NCBI GenBank assembly: GCA_963681505.1
Contig: OY811974.1
Location: 3,240,511-3,304,510, forward strand
Direction: 5' to 3'
DNA: 64,000 nucleotides
Source of the DNA: Eunapius fragilis
Lineage: Eukaryota; Porifera; Demospongiae; Spongillida; Spongillidae
Below are positions 12,984-22,689 of this stretch, piece by piece; the first letter of the stretch is position 1, and each line of letters opens with the position of its first letter. The position numbers and the translations under genes were made by a program. Under the pieces are notes generated by a model. The model was not told the DNA's origin. It did not search any database and worked only from the letters and a program-made list of their open reading frames with translations.

Positions 12984-14902
12984 GTCATTTTGATCATTTC
13001 AATAACTTGACGAAGAAATTACAGCCATTACCTAGAAAGTTGTTTTTGCAGTTGGACAATACTGCAAGAGAGAATAAAAATCGGTGTGTTTTGTCTTTCC
13101 TGTCATTCCTTGTGTACAAGGGCATATTTGAAGATGTAAGTTCATTTTGATATAATTAATTTTATTCACCAGCATCTTTTTTCTTTAGGTAGAGCTTGGA
13201 TTTTTGATGGTAGGACACACACATGAAGATGTAGACGCGATGTTTGAAAATTTTGGCAAGTGGCTTTGGAAGCATAATGCACATACTGTTCCTGGTAATG
13301 TATTTTGATTTATGTATGCAGATAGTAACAGTTATCTCCAATACCTTAGCTTTGTTGCAGGGCTGCAAGGAGGCAAATAAAACTGTGGGGTGTGCTACTG
13401 TTCTGAGCAGTATCAGCGATGTTAAATCATGGTTACTTCCATGCACAGACCAGCTATACAATCATTCTCATCCCCATATCTTTAAGTTTAATAAAGGTAG
13501 CAGAGTGCCCATCAGTACTGAAATGCATTACAAACGGTGGAATGAAGATAAATGGGAGCCAGAGGGTCAACCAGGTTTGAAGCTACTTAAGGTACCTGCT
13601 GGCAGATTTGAAATTCTTATCTGCTTAATATATATCTTCTGTTATTGCACAGACTTTGCCAGTTGGGTGTCCAAAAAATGTAGCAGCCAATCCATTAAAA
13701 ATTGATCTTGAGGCATTGTCTGGAGCCATTTTAAGGTATCAGTGTCTTGATGAAGTGGACAGAAAATGGTGGACAGGCTTTATTGAAGAACTTAGAGCAC
13801 CATTTGAATCTCCTGCTCTTGAGCCTGAACAGTGGTTGCTTTCAAAAATAGAGGACATTATTGAAAATGCATCAGTCACAATTCAATCAACAGGACAGCC
13901 ATCATTGCCAGACAAATTGTTAAAGTGTCACTTTGAAATACTGAATCAATTCCTGAGGTAAATCCTGCAGTGTAAATATGATGCATCAATAAAATACAAT
14001 GACAGATAGAGCCCTTAGCCTTAATTCTAATAATATGGGGCATTCAATTATTTTTATATGCAATAATAATACAAATATTATAATAAATTATAAAAAGTGT
14101 ATAGGTCAACACACTATTAATGATTATAAAGAACATACATAGAAGAATACAAAGGATACGTAACAATGTACCGTAATAACCATTAATGATTAGATAGCAT
14201 GATTATTTTGTGGTCTATAGTACAAACAATAAACAAAAAAATGTCACAAATATCATAGTATTTGAAATTTCAGAAGTACCAAACTGCATATCGCAGCTGT
14301 TAAAAATGTCACACATCACTCACTATAATTTGAAATTTCAAATGCACCAAACCCAGCCGACATGTATCTCACTGCAGTTAAAGTTTAAGAAGTACTAAAT
14401 TTTTTTAATGTTTATAATCAGACCATTTATAATATATCATGTATTATACTTATAGGTATAATGCGGCAAAAAGAAGCCCTGCAAAACTAGCAGCAGATCA
14501 GCCCTCCCTCTGGTACCACTACAAATTTTACCATCCACCCATCTTAACGAGACAACTGTTTCCACAACAGAACCTGATGCAGTACCTGTATCACAGCTTG
14601 CTTCTGTACAACATGGAGGCTTTGTTGCACTGAAGTTAGAAAAAAATGCAGATGAAGAACCTCAAATAGCTTAAGTTATTGTGATAGATGGGAAAAAGCT
14701 TACAATTGGCTGGTGGGTAGGACGCTACACAGCCAACTGGGTACCCTGGAAGATAAGAGGGATACAGCAGGTTGAAGAAGTCAGTGAAGATGCAGTACTA
14801 AGGCCAATTTCCATTAGCAAATCCAACCGACTCACTAAAGAATTAATCACTGACTTGAAGGCATTATATTCCAATTGTACACTCGTATATTTACCTAACT
14901 GA
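12984..14902 (+). pseudogene. DUF7869-type transposon-associated gene, 5' incomplete and lightly decayed
   Basis: Five exons have matching phases: 12984-13135, 13189-13294, 13350-13591, 13653-13957 and 14456-14902. All have GT-AG introns. The first encodes KLFLQLDNTARENKNRCVL and the second FLMVGHTHEDVDAMFENFGK. QxDN..ENKN and GHTHEDVD are hallmark motifs of the DUF7869 family, which is abundant in cnidarians, molluscs and sponges and probably transposon-borne (family knowledge from memory). The third to fifth exons carry the usual downstream part, ending in a segment with WWVGRYTANWVPWKIRG. The last exon is broken by a frameshift near 14505 and an in-frame TAA at 14672-14674. The N-terminal part of the family is not visible upstream. 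It was functional fairly recently, because the first four exons have no lesions. Confidence 0.75.
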
Positions 14903-15225
14903 ACTTTAAAGACAACATGTTATGCACAAATCCTATGATATTCACAATTTAATGCAAGTGCACTTTTTTATCTGTCTAAAACAGCTGTTTTACCAAGTTA
15001 ATAGAAAAAATGGATGTTTGACATATATCATGATTTTTACACTAAATGTGCATAAAATAGCACAATTTTTGCATCAGGTGAAAAAATCTCACATAATATA
15101 CAGAAAAAGGTTGATTTTATGCACATTTTAAACTATTTGCTTAATTTAATCAGAGTTTGGAAATTCTCACTTCAGATTGGAAGTGGTTTCAGTAATCAGC
15201 ACTGAATTATATTTCAGCGCCCCAA

Positions 15226-15529
15226 AGAAACTCAACCCTGGACCCCTTAATACCTAGGCGCTCGCCCTAGACAGCATTAATCCATGAATTTCATTAACGT
15301 GGTTTGGAGGAGAGGTTGAAGGAGGGGTTGGTTGGTTTAAACCATTGATATGCCACCGGTTCTGTGTGCACATGTGTAATTATATGACTTTGTATTCAGA
15401 AGGGAAAAACTTGAAAAGTAAAATATTTTAACTCAACAACGACTAATTGCAGCGTTATAAACAGGTGGGATTTCATTTGATCGCAGTTTTGTTCACCACT
15501 TTTGGCTAGCGAAGTTGTTTTTATTCAAA
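15226..15529. other. Short spacer between DUF7869 element and charged-repeat ORF remnant
   Basis: No gene is visible. The last 40 bases (TTTTGGCTAGCGAAGTTGTT) are shared with the sequence just before the related ORF at 62750, so they are the 5' leader of that repeat family. Confidence 0.5.
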
Positions 15530-15780
15530 ATGCCTTCACGTAAAAAAAAATTAGATGAGAGGAATACCTCCAAAATCGAGAACACGAGTTAGACTCCTCC
15601 CGCGTCCTGTACAATGTTGATCCTGAACAAAAGCAGGCGTCTGCTGTAGAGCAGATCCAGAAAAAAAGCGGGCGTCTGTTCGAGACAGCTACATGCAGAA
15701 CAGACCTTGAAGCGAGCCGAGCTTCTAAGAGGCAGCCTTATATTCGCAAATATCATCAACAATATAAAATTAAAAAATAA
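15530..15780 (+). pseudogene. Decayed copy of the MPSR charged-repeat ORF
   Basis: An ATG followed by MPSRKKKLDERNTS is preceded by the same leader as the copy at 62750 (GGCTAGCGAAGTTGTT). Downstream, VDPEQKQASA and EASRASKRQ match the DPEKKKAS and ESKRSAKRR repeats of that copy. A stop codon after about 20 codons and frameshifts break it. It ends just before MITE copy 3. This type of Lys/Arg-rich N-terminal repeat occurs in many sponge and cnidarian repeat-encoded proteins (some Helitron-like); the parent element is not identified here. Confidence 0.55.
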
Positions 15781-15787
15781 ATTAAAA

Positions 15788-16094
15788 AAATAGAGGAAAC
15801 AAGTAAAGAAAAACATTCTCTAACAAGAAAGTTCGTGGGATATAGGAATTGGAGGCAAAGGTGGTGTAAAAAGGAAGGGAACAAGGTTTAGGGAAAAGAA
15901 AAATGAGACAATAATCCTATATTTAGCACGTGTAAATGTAAAAGAACCAAAAGAAGTGCAAAATATAGTATTTTTGTATCATTTTTCTTTTCTCAAAACT
16001 TTGTTCCTTCCTTTTTGCACCATCTTTGCCTCCAATTCCTATATATCCCAAGGTCCCACTCGTTAGATAATGTTTTTCTTCACTTGTTCATTTA
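15788..16094. repeat. Foldback MITE family A, copy 3 (both arms)
   Basis: The left arm AGAGGAAACAAGTAAAGAAA..ACATTCTCTAACAAGAAAG..GGTGTAAAAAGGAAGG is mirrored at the right by CCTTCCTTTTTGCACC..CGTTAGATAATGTTTTTCTT..CACTTGTTCATTT. The arms are about 130 nt with a short centre (CACGTGTAAATGTAAAAGAA). It has no coding capacity. Confidence 0.85.
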
Positions 16095-16917
16095 AAAAAA
16101 TAATCGCATATATAATCAATATACCACCTGTTCTAACATACGGTTACTACGTAACCTCTATAACACTTTAGAAAGTGTCATTAACACACATATCTACAAC
16201 ACCACGGTTTTACAGTGTAGCTACGTTGCTCAGTTGTCCTCGGTGATATTCGCCTGAGTAGCATACATTTCGAACCATCATAACTACTGCTTCCAATTGC
16301 CTTTTAGCGGTGAAGCGTGGAGGCGCCCGAAGCGCCATTCTGACAACAATTATACCTTTTCAACAGCAACAGTGGTTGCTCCCGAAATGCCACATGCCAC
16401 CCCGATCTCAACCGTCCGCTCATGAAATCTTGATGGAAAATTATCGCCCACACTCTGTCATTGCATACTGTCCTAACTACATGGAAACTATAACTAGCTA
16501 TTATGCATTAATGCACCCGTCAGACTGTACGTCGCTAACATAGAGTCCCGCATGCGTACAGCGGTTGCCATCGTTACAGTATGTTTGTTAGTATTTCATT
16601 GGCAATTAAGTTTCAATATGACTCAACAATGTTAGTATGCACAAGAATTAATGTCTTCTGCCATCTTGCATAGGCTATTGTGCATTCTTGGATACTATCA
16701 AATCTAGTGCAGCGACAATTATAAACAACCTATAGTTATTGTATGTTTAATTTGTTTACCATTTGCATTGACAACGTAGCAACGATACTGCACTATAGTT
16801 TCTGTCGTCGATACTTTGAACTTACGTAAATGAACGAGAACCCATGGCATAACTTAATTAAGAACTTAATTAACTTCATAAGACTATCAGCTCTTCCCAT
16901 TTTCTCGCGCGCTATAA

Positions 16918-16920
<3 letters not shown>
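16095..16920. other. Non-coding upstream stretch
   Basis: A 77-codon open frame at 16310-16543 has no recognisable domain. No splice-supported exon is seen. Confidence 0.45.

Positions 16921-16999
<79 letters not shown>
16921..16999 (+). repeat. (CT)n microsatellite
   Basis: About 39 uninterrupted CT dinucleotides lie 225 bases upstream of the secreted-protein gene. Pyrimidine/GAGA-type tracts can affect promoter chromatin; whether this one does is unknown. Confidence 0.97.
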
Positions 17000-17002
<3 letters not shown>

Positions 17003-17175
17003 AACTTTACCTATGCAAAGTTAAACGCTTAATGCAATTAAATCGAACAGAGTAAATTAAATTTAATTTAATGATTGAAGTTTTGATGGAGGTTTGTAAA
17101 ACCGCATCGGTTAATTTATACATTGCTGTTGTAACGATGCAATCATATAAAATTACTGTTAGTTTCAACTGCATG

Positions 17176-17183
17176 TATATAAA
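17176..17183 (+). promoter_or_regulatory. TATA box of the secreted-protein gene
   Basis: TATATAAA lies 42 bases before the ATG at 17225. The spacing would give a 5' UTR of only about 10-20 bases, which is short but plausible. Confidence 0.5.
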
Positions 17184-17224
17184 CTGCTTCCAACGTAAGG
17201 GAAATAAACGAACAAGTATTAAAT

Positions 17225-17870
17225 ATGCTGAAGAATATAGCCATCGTTTTTATGCTGGTACTTTCCAACATTTCGTTAGAAGGTGCCCCAATTAAACGTG
17301 AAGTCTCTACTGAATACAGTAAGCTTAGTAATCTCAACGGAGGGGTTATCGTTCTCGGCGAAGTTACTGATGGATTGAAGGTGGGTCCTAATATATTTAT
17401 AGCTGATGAATTCAATTTTCTCGATTGAACCTAGCTGGAAGATTTCAACGACGAGACATCCACTGTACTTGCTGCAGCATGCATTTTGAAGAACTACCCA
17501 TGGTCACGTGACAATACTACATCGCCACTTCATTTCGATGCTTTAATTGCACTCAAGGATGCTGTTGTTAACAACTCTTTCGCGTGGGTTAGCTCTTTTG
17601 GGCATGTACATAAATACTCAGTTTACCGATTTACCACATTTACATTAGATTTCGTCGTTGCTTCATGGATCAATTTTAAGCGAAGATTTGTCAGCCTACT
17701 GCAGTACAGCAGAAGTAATGAGCCGAATTCAGAACATGCTGTACACAAAGCTCACACAAAGTCATCCAGATGGACGTGTCAAGCCATGCAAAAACTGGAT
17801 CCCAGATAATCTCATTGGCTATGGTGCAGATATCAAATCACATCTTCAAGCATATTGCCCAAAATTTTAA
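17225..17870 (+). CDS. Small secreted protein, three exons, unknown family
   Basis: Exons are 17225-17380, 17435-17583 and 17681-17870. The introns (54 and 97 nt) both use the donor GTGGGT and have acceptors ending TAG and AAG. All phases fit, giving 164 residues. The N-terminus MLKNIAIVFMLVLSNISLEG is a clear signal peptide, probably cleaved near residue 20; it is followed by a possible KR processing site. The mature part has four cysteines: one in VLAAACILKNY, then LSAYCST, VKPCKNW and QAYCPKF. Sequences such as LHFDALIALKDAVVNNSF look helical. There are no membrane segments after the signal. I recognise no domain, so the function is open; a small disulfide-bonded secreted effector or structural protein is possible. 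A decayed inverted paralogue lies at about 20318-20690. Confidence 0.7.
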
Positions 17871-18738
17871 AATAGTTTTTCACCCAATTAGGGGACAATA
17901 ACATTTCCCAATGTTTATTGTTTTCTTGACGTTAATCATCACTATATTTGCGCAACATGTACCACGAACTCGACAATTACACTTCAACTATCATGCAGGA
18001 GAATAATCAAAGCATAACTAACTGTGCGTGTGCTTAGCCTACTTAATCCCCACCGCTTGATAACTTTCAAATAAGGGCAGACTAATGACAATTAATATAC
18101 TTTTTTAAATACCGATTTCCTGATCCGTGAATCACCAGTACTTCTGTATCGACTAAGATACGTAGGTGGTTTTTTTTTTTTTTTTTTTTTCTCCCGGTTA
18201 GGCAGTACTTTACAATGCAGGATTATTAAAGGTATACTATACTGATGGTACCTATTTGTATCGTGGTTGCTTTCACTATAAGGTTTCATTCCGAAGAAAC
18301 ATGCAGTACATAACTGTATAGGCTTCAGTCTAGAGGCGCCACAACTACCAGGTTTCTTACGTAAAGCTAGGGACCACATCCAAGAGCGCATTACGATTCA
18401 TATAGGATGTCGCACACAATCATCAACACCTTGTTAAATTATTATCTATTTTATCTCTACAAATAGATCAGCTAGAATACATCCAGCTTGAACACCTTCA
18501 TGCGCACAATGAAATACATCATTTCTAACCCCGAAATAATGATGATTAAAACATTTGATTGGTTAAAATGTGTTCAATGACAAATACAAATTCCATCACG
18601 ACGTACGGTGCTGCATATAAACCCATGCTTGTTGGGGGACGGGGGGAACTCCAAGGCCTTGGATACATGCATAATAATTTTATACCGTTGCGTATGCAAC
18701 TGGTGCAATCTTTTTTCAGAATCATTTTACGGTACCAT
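17871..18738. other. Non-coding stretch
   Basis: It contains a poly-T run (18170-18190) and, at 18395-18425, the first copy of a 31-base direct repeat (GATTCATATAGGATGTCG..ACACAATCATC) whose partner is at 19495-19525. No gene is supported. Confidence 0.5.
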
Positions 18739-19290
18739 TTTAACCCTTGAAGTGCGGAAGGCCCTTTATGTGCCCATGCAACAACTGTGATGTTGTATAG
18801 TCTACACAGTTGCGAGGCTACCGCCTGGTTTCATCATTTGCAGCAGCCAATCAGACCTGAACATATACGTGTGATACGTTAGTAAAGATTACAGATACAT
18901 GGCCTGCCAGTTGGCGAGCTAGATAAATTAGTACACATCCGTCTGGTTTTTTCTTGGAACTAAGTGCGGTGTACCGCTTGCATGCAGGGCTCTTCAATGG
19001 GAGCTATACGAAAGTTATTTCTCTATTCTAAGAATATGTACTCGTATTGCTTTGATTGAAGCCTGCATGCGGTACACCGCACACATTTGCAAAGAAAAAC
19101 CACAGACGGATGTGTACTAGCTCGCCAGCTGGCAGGCCATGTATCTGTAATCTTTACCAACGTATTACGCATAATATATTCAGCTCTGAGTGGCTGCTGC
19201 AAATGAGGCGGTAGCCTCGCAACAGCGTGAGACTTCAGTGTAACATCAACATGGGCACAAAAGGGGCTTTCCGCACTTCAAGGGTTTTAA
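18739..19290. repeat. Long inverted repeat (foldback element)
   Basis: CCCTTGAAGTGCGGAA at 18744 is mirrored by TTCCGCACTTCAAGGG ending at about 19285. The arms also share GGCGGTAGCCTCGCAAC, ACATGGCCTGCC and GCGGTGTACCGC. Each arm is about 240 nt around a spacer of about 60 nt. The 31-base direct repeats at 18395 and 19495 lie outside it. It has no coding capacity. Confidence 0.85.
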
Positions 19291-20317
19291 ATGCATGCAC
19301 GCGAAATAGTTTAAAATGTCGAAACGGGTGTTAGATGCCATAGAGATACACTCTACAGCACTTGGCTCATAACCAAATGCCCATATACGTCCCAACAAAT
19401 GGTGTAAAGATGCATGAGTGCATGGTTTCAGCAGCTTATGCTGCATTGTTTTTCTTCATGTACTCAGTTGGTGAAAGAGCTACACCCATATACAGATTCA
19501 TATAGGATGTCGAACACAATCATCGAATAGTGCTATATAGCTTGGTGCCAGGCCCGTATTTAAAGTTAGGAGGAGGGGGGGGGGGGGGGGGGGGATAAGG
19601 CCTGGTTGCTATAGGACTGACAATAAAATGCCACCCAAAATTTCTAAAATCTCCATAATGCTAACCGCATATCTCTGAGAAATAGCAGACATAGCAGATC
19701 AGCAGCGCTCGTTTTGTGATTTATTGACTGATTTAATTTACAGACCGTTCACGGCAGTATATATACAATATTAGTGGCATTAGAAACCGCCTAAAAATGC
19801 CGGAATTCTTGTGAAATTTTTTCGATAGCCCTTGTTAGTCATCCCATGAGATTGTTTTAATGCGCATGCGCAGGGCCATAATTGTATATGCAGTAATTAA
19901 TTTATATTTGATCTAGTGATGGCGTGTATTCTATTGAGTTCCGAACAGGAGAAGCGTTGCGGTGGTTTATTCTCTCTCGTGTGTTCATGTGTATGTGCAA
20001 GGAAGTCACGTAATTCAATCACGATTTTATCAAAAATTACGGTATGAATTAGAACAATTGGTGTGAATTAGAACAATTGCTTTTAGGAATCACTTGAAGT
20101 TCCCTGGAATAAAGCTGGCCAAAAGATTGATTTGTGCAGAATCTCAAAGCAGGGCTCACAGTTTGGTATCTCTTTTTGGAGATAAGACCATTTCATCTGA
20201 AACGAACTATAGAAATGGCAACATAAGGATACATTTCAGCTGTCCCAGCCACACCTGACAGACAACCTTCACTTTCTTAAAATAAATGCACACACATCAA
20301 CCTGTACGCAATAAATC
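19291..20317. other. Non-coding stretch
   Basis: It holds the second 31-base direct repeat copy (19495-19525) and a poly-G tract (19573-19594). No convincing gene is seen. Confidence 0.5.
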
Positions 20318-20690
20318 CCCTTAAAAAATGATGTGGCAAGTTATTTTTAAGCCATGTTCTCCAAAAGAGTGCTTTAGTTTCAGCCTCATTGGATTTTTGA
20401 GGTTCATGGTGATTGCTATTATCTGGACCCAGTTGACAATACTTCCTTTAGTTGAGCCAAAGTTCCAAAATGGTCTGGAGAGTCGTATTATCACGTGACC
20501 ACGCGGGTATTTTCTCAATGCGCATATGCAATCTGTGATATATCCAATTATGTTCATCATTAAATTTAAATTCATCAGCTACAATATTTCTATATATTTG
20601 AACTCACCTTCTACCCATCAGTAACCTCACCAACGAATAGTAACCCCTCCGTTGAGATTACTAAGTCTACTGTTTTGGGTCACTTTTTAA
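20318..20690 (-). pseudogene. Decayed inverted paralogue of the secreted-protein gene
   Basis: Read on the minus strand, CTTAGTAATCTCAACGGAGG and GAGGTTACTGATGG match exon 1 of the gene at 17225 almost base for base. GCTGATGAATTTAAATTTAATG matches its intron 1, and TGGTCACGTGATAATACGAC matches exon 2. The reading frame is broken by stops and shifts (for example TGA within the block matching GEVTDG), and the signal-peptide part is absent or too diverged. The two copies face each other across about 2.5 kb containing the 18.7-19.3 kb foldback element, so this looks like an inverted duplication followed by decay of one copy. Confidence 0.7.
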
Positions 20691-21027
20691 TGAACGATGG
20701 AGAGAACTAGCATAAATTTAAACCGAGCATTTCAACACTGTAATTTCTATGAAATTATAATGCGTATGCAACATGTCAACATCCGCTTCCGGTGTTTCCA
20801 TGGCTATAAACAATCGGGTGCTACGTGCGTATCCCACATAGCAACCCGACAAAGCTTATTGTTATTAATAAATTATCAAATCTTGTAAGGCTTTAGGAAT
20901 GCCAACCAAATTATCTGTTGTAGCTCGCTGGTGAGGAAAAGAAACAATTCGCAGATTAGGAAATAAGTCATTTCATCGGGTGCTTAAATCGGACACAGAT
21001 TGAGGCCCTTATGTTTGTGCTCATCGA
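20691..21027. other. Non-coding stretch before the Ginger element
   Basis: No gene is visible. A 63-codon open frame at 20697-20888 has no recognisable features. Confidence 0.4.
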
Positions 21028-21051
21028 GACCTGTCACGGCACAAAATGTCC

Positions 21052-21300
21052 TACCTAAAAATTGTCCGGCGGACCAATTATGGCAGCCAAATATTTGGTC
21101 CGGGACCAAATATGGCTGCAATATTTGGTCCTACCGGACAGAATGTGGCTGCCATATTCGGTCCCACCATGCCATATTATGTCCGCCCGAGGACCAAATG
21201 TCGCATCCATATTCTGTCCGGTAGGACCAAATATGGCTGCTATATTTGGTCCCGGACCAAATGTGGCAGCGACATTTGGTCCGGGACGAAATGTTCCAAT
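21052..21300. repeat. Subterminal short repeats of the Ginger element
   Basis: At least six alternating copies of GGACCAAATATGGC or its inverse (GCCATATTTGGTCC-like) lie within 250 bases. Matching blocks (GGACCAAATATGCTGGC) are found at the opposite end, 25390-25450. Such subterminal motifs are typical transposase-binding arrays; that role is inferred. Confidence 0.8.
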
Positions 21301-21537
21301 TAAAAAATATTAATATTTGCATGTATTTCTTCATAAAAGTGACTGAAAACATGATAACACAATTAATTGGACAAGCACACTTAGTCTAAATCATTGACAA
21401 TGAAACAACACTAATTCTCAGTCCAACTTTTGCATTTTACACAAGCCCACTTTGTATGTGGTTGTTGGGAATCTGAAGATACTGACACTCATAAGTCAAT
21501 ATGATACCATGCTCCACAATAACTACACTCAATCATT

Positions 21538-22660
21538 TTAATTCTTTCCAATTTTGGCAATCTGCAAACAGAATGTATTGATATATTTGCTGAGTGCCTC
21601 ACTTTGGATCCATGCATGGCGTCTTATCTTTTGTATTGGAAATGCAGTAATATTTTGCTTCTCAAGGCTTTCAATAAAGTGCTTCCTCATTGCCCTTTGT
21701 TCATAGAAGAAGCTATCTGGTTGTTCTCCTCTAGCCAACGAAGTAGCAAATGCTATTGCAAATAGCTCACAGTCATCACAACCTTGCTGCATTTGCACAT
21801 CAATGTAGGTAAGTTTGATAATGTCTTTGGGAGTGCAAACAATGCTTGCAATCTGGTTTCAGTAATAGAGAACTAGTTGGACCACCTGATGCACAGTCAT
21901 CGACATGTATCTCTTCATCAATGCAGTTAATGTTTAAACTGTTACCCAATGGTTTTCCAGTGTTCATAATCTGAATGAACTCACTTTTTGCAATGCTATA
22001 TGACAAGACCATACCCAGTGCAACCTCATGAAGCCCTTGTAATTGATTTCAGTTGTTTCTGACCAGCATCTACAATCTCATCACTTAGCCACCCACCACC
22101 TGTAATCATTTTCTTATCTTCTGTTGTCAACCCTGGTACCCAGTGTTGGACTTCATCTTGAGCCAGAGGAATGTAGCTTTCAACTTCAATTGCTGGTTGA
22201 CATGGTACAGTAATCTTTTACTGTTTTGTCGCATCAGTTTAGCAACAAGCTTAGTTTTGGTATTGCACTCTCGTTTGGATCTAGCCCCATCTCCCTTAGG
22301 AAAAAATTCTGGAGTAGGTATCAGAAGCTTTGGCTTCTCTGAGAGTAGGGATGAATACTGAAGTTCACTTGTGTGATTACTCTCTTGCAGTACAGCAGAT
22401 GCTGAATCCTTTGCAGTAGGAGAAAGAGCGAATGCAGTCTCATCCTTTGTAGGTGACAGAGTCACAGCTGATTGTGAGGGAGAAGCACCTAATGGAGATG
22501 AATCTCTGCCAAGAGATGGAGTTGAATATGATTCATTGGAGGCTGATGGTGACTGAAGTCTTCTTGAAGGTGAACAGGACAATGACTTGTACACTTTAAT
22601 ATGAACATGGCTATCTTTGGAATTGTGGTGACAGGACCTTTTCCACATGATTATAGCTCA
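21538..22660 (-). pseudogene. Ulp1-like cysteine protease (C48) domain of the Ginger transposase, decayed
   Basis: Minus-strand fragments read in order: a Ser-rich linker (within 22127-22648), then KMITGGGWLSDEIVDAGQ, MVLSYSIAKSEFIQIMNTG, a block with HWVTV, and QQGCDDCELFAIAFATSL near 21740-21800. HW and QxxxDC are the His and Gln/Cys landmarks of Ulp1 peptidases, which normally end D-C-G; here Cys is followed by Glu. At least three frameshifts and several stops (for example just after HWVTV and LVLYY) break it. Proteins with an integrase followed by a Ulp1 domain are common in sponges and molluscs, often annotated KRAB-A domain-containing protein 2-like. Confidence 0.7.
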
Positions 22661-22689
22661 TAAAAACCTTTTCCTAGACTCTTTGTGAT

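Larger units (their letters stand above)
11593..15225. mobile_element. Candidate two-gene DNA transposon with DUF7869 gene
   Basis: Two divergent spliced genes (11999-12624 minus, 12984-14902 plus) lie between imperfect inverted ends. AATCTGAAGTGAGAATTTCC at about 11672 is mirrored by GGAAATTCTCACTTCAGATT near 15158, and the flanking bases show weaker inverted similarity (GCGC and GTGATTACT blocks). MITE copies sit close to both ends. The boundaries are approximate and no target duplication was found. Treating the whole as one element is inference; the individual genes are better supported. Confidence 0.45.

Noticed and set aside
13361-13591. Placing the third DUF7869 exon start at the CAG before GGCTGCAAGG (13361)
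   Set aside because: That acceptor gives a stop within a few codons given the upstream phase; the TAG acceptor at 13349 restores the frame (PALLQGCKEAN).
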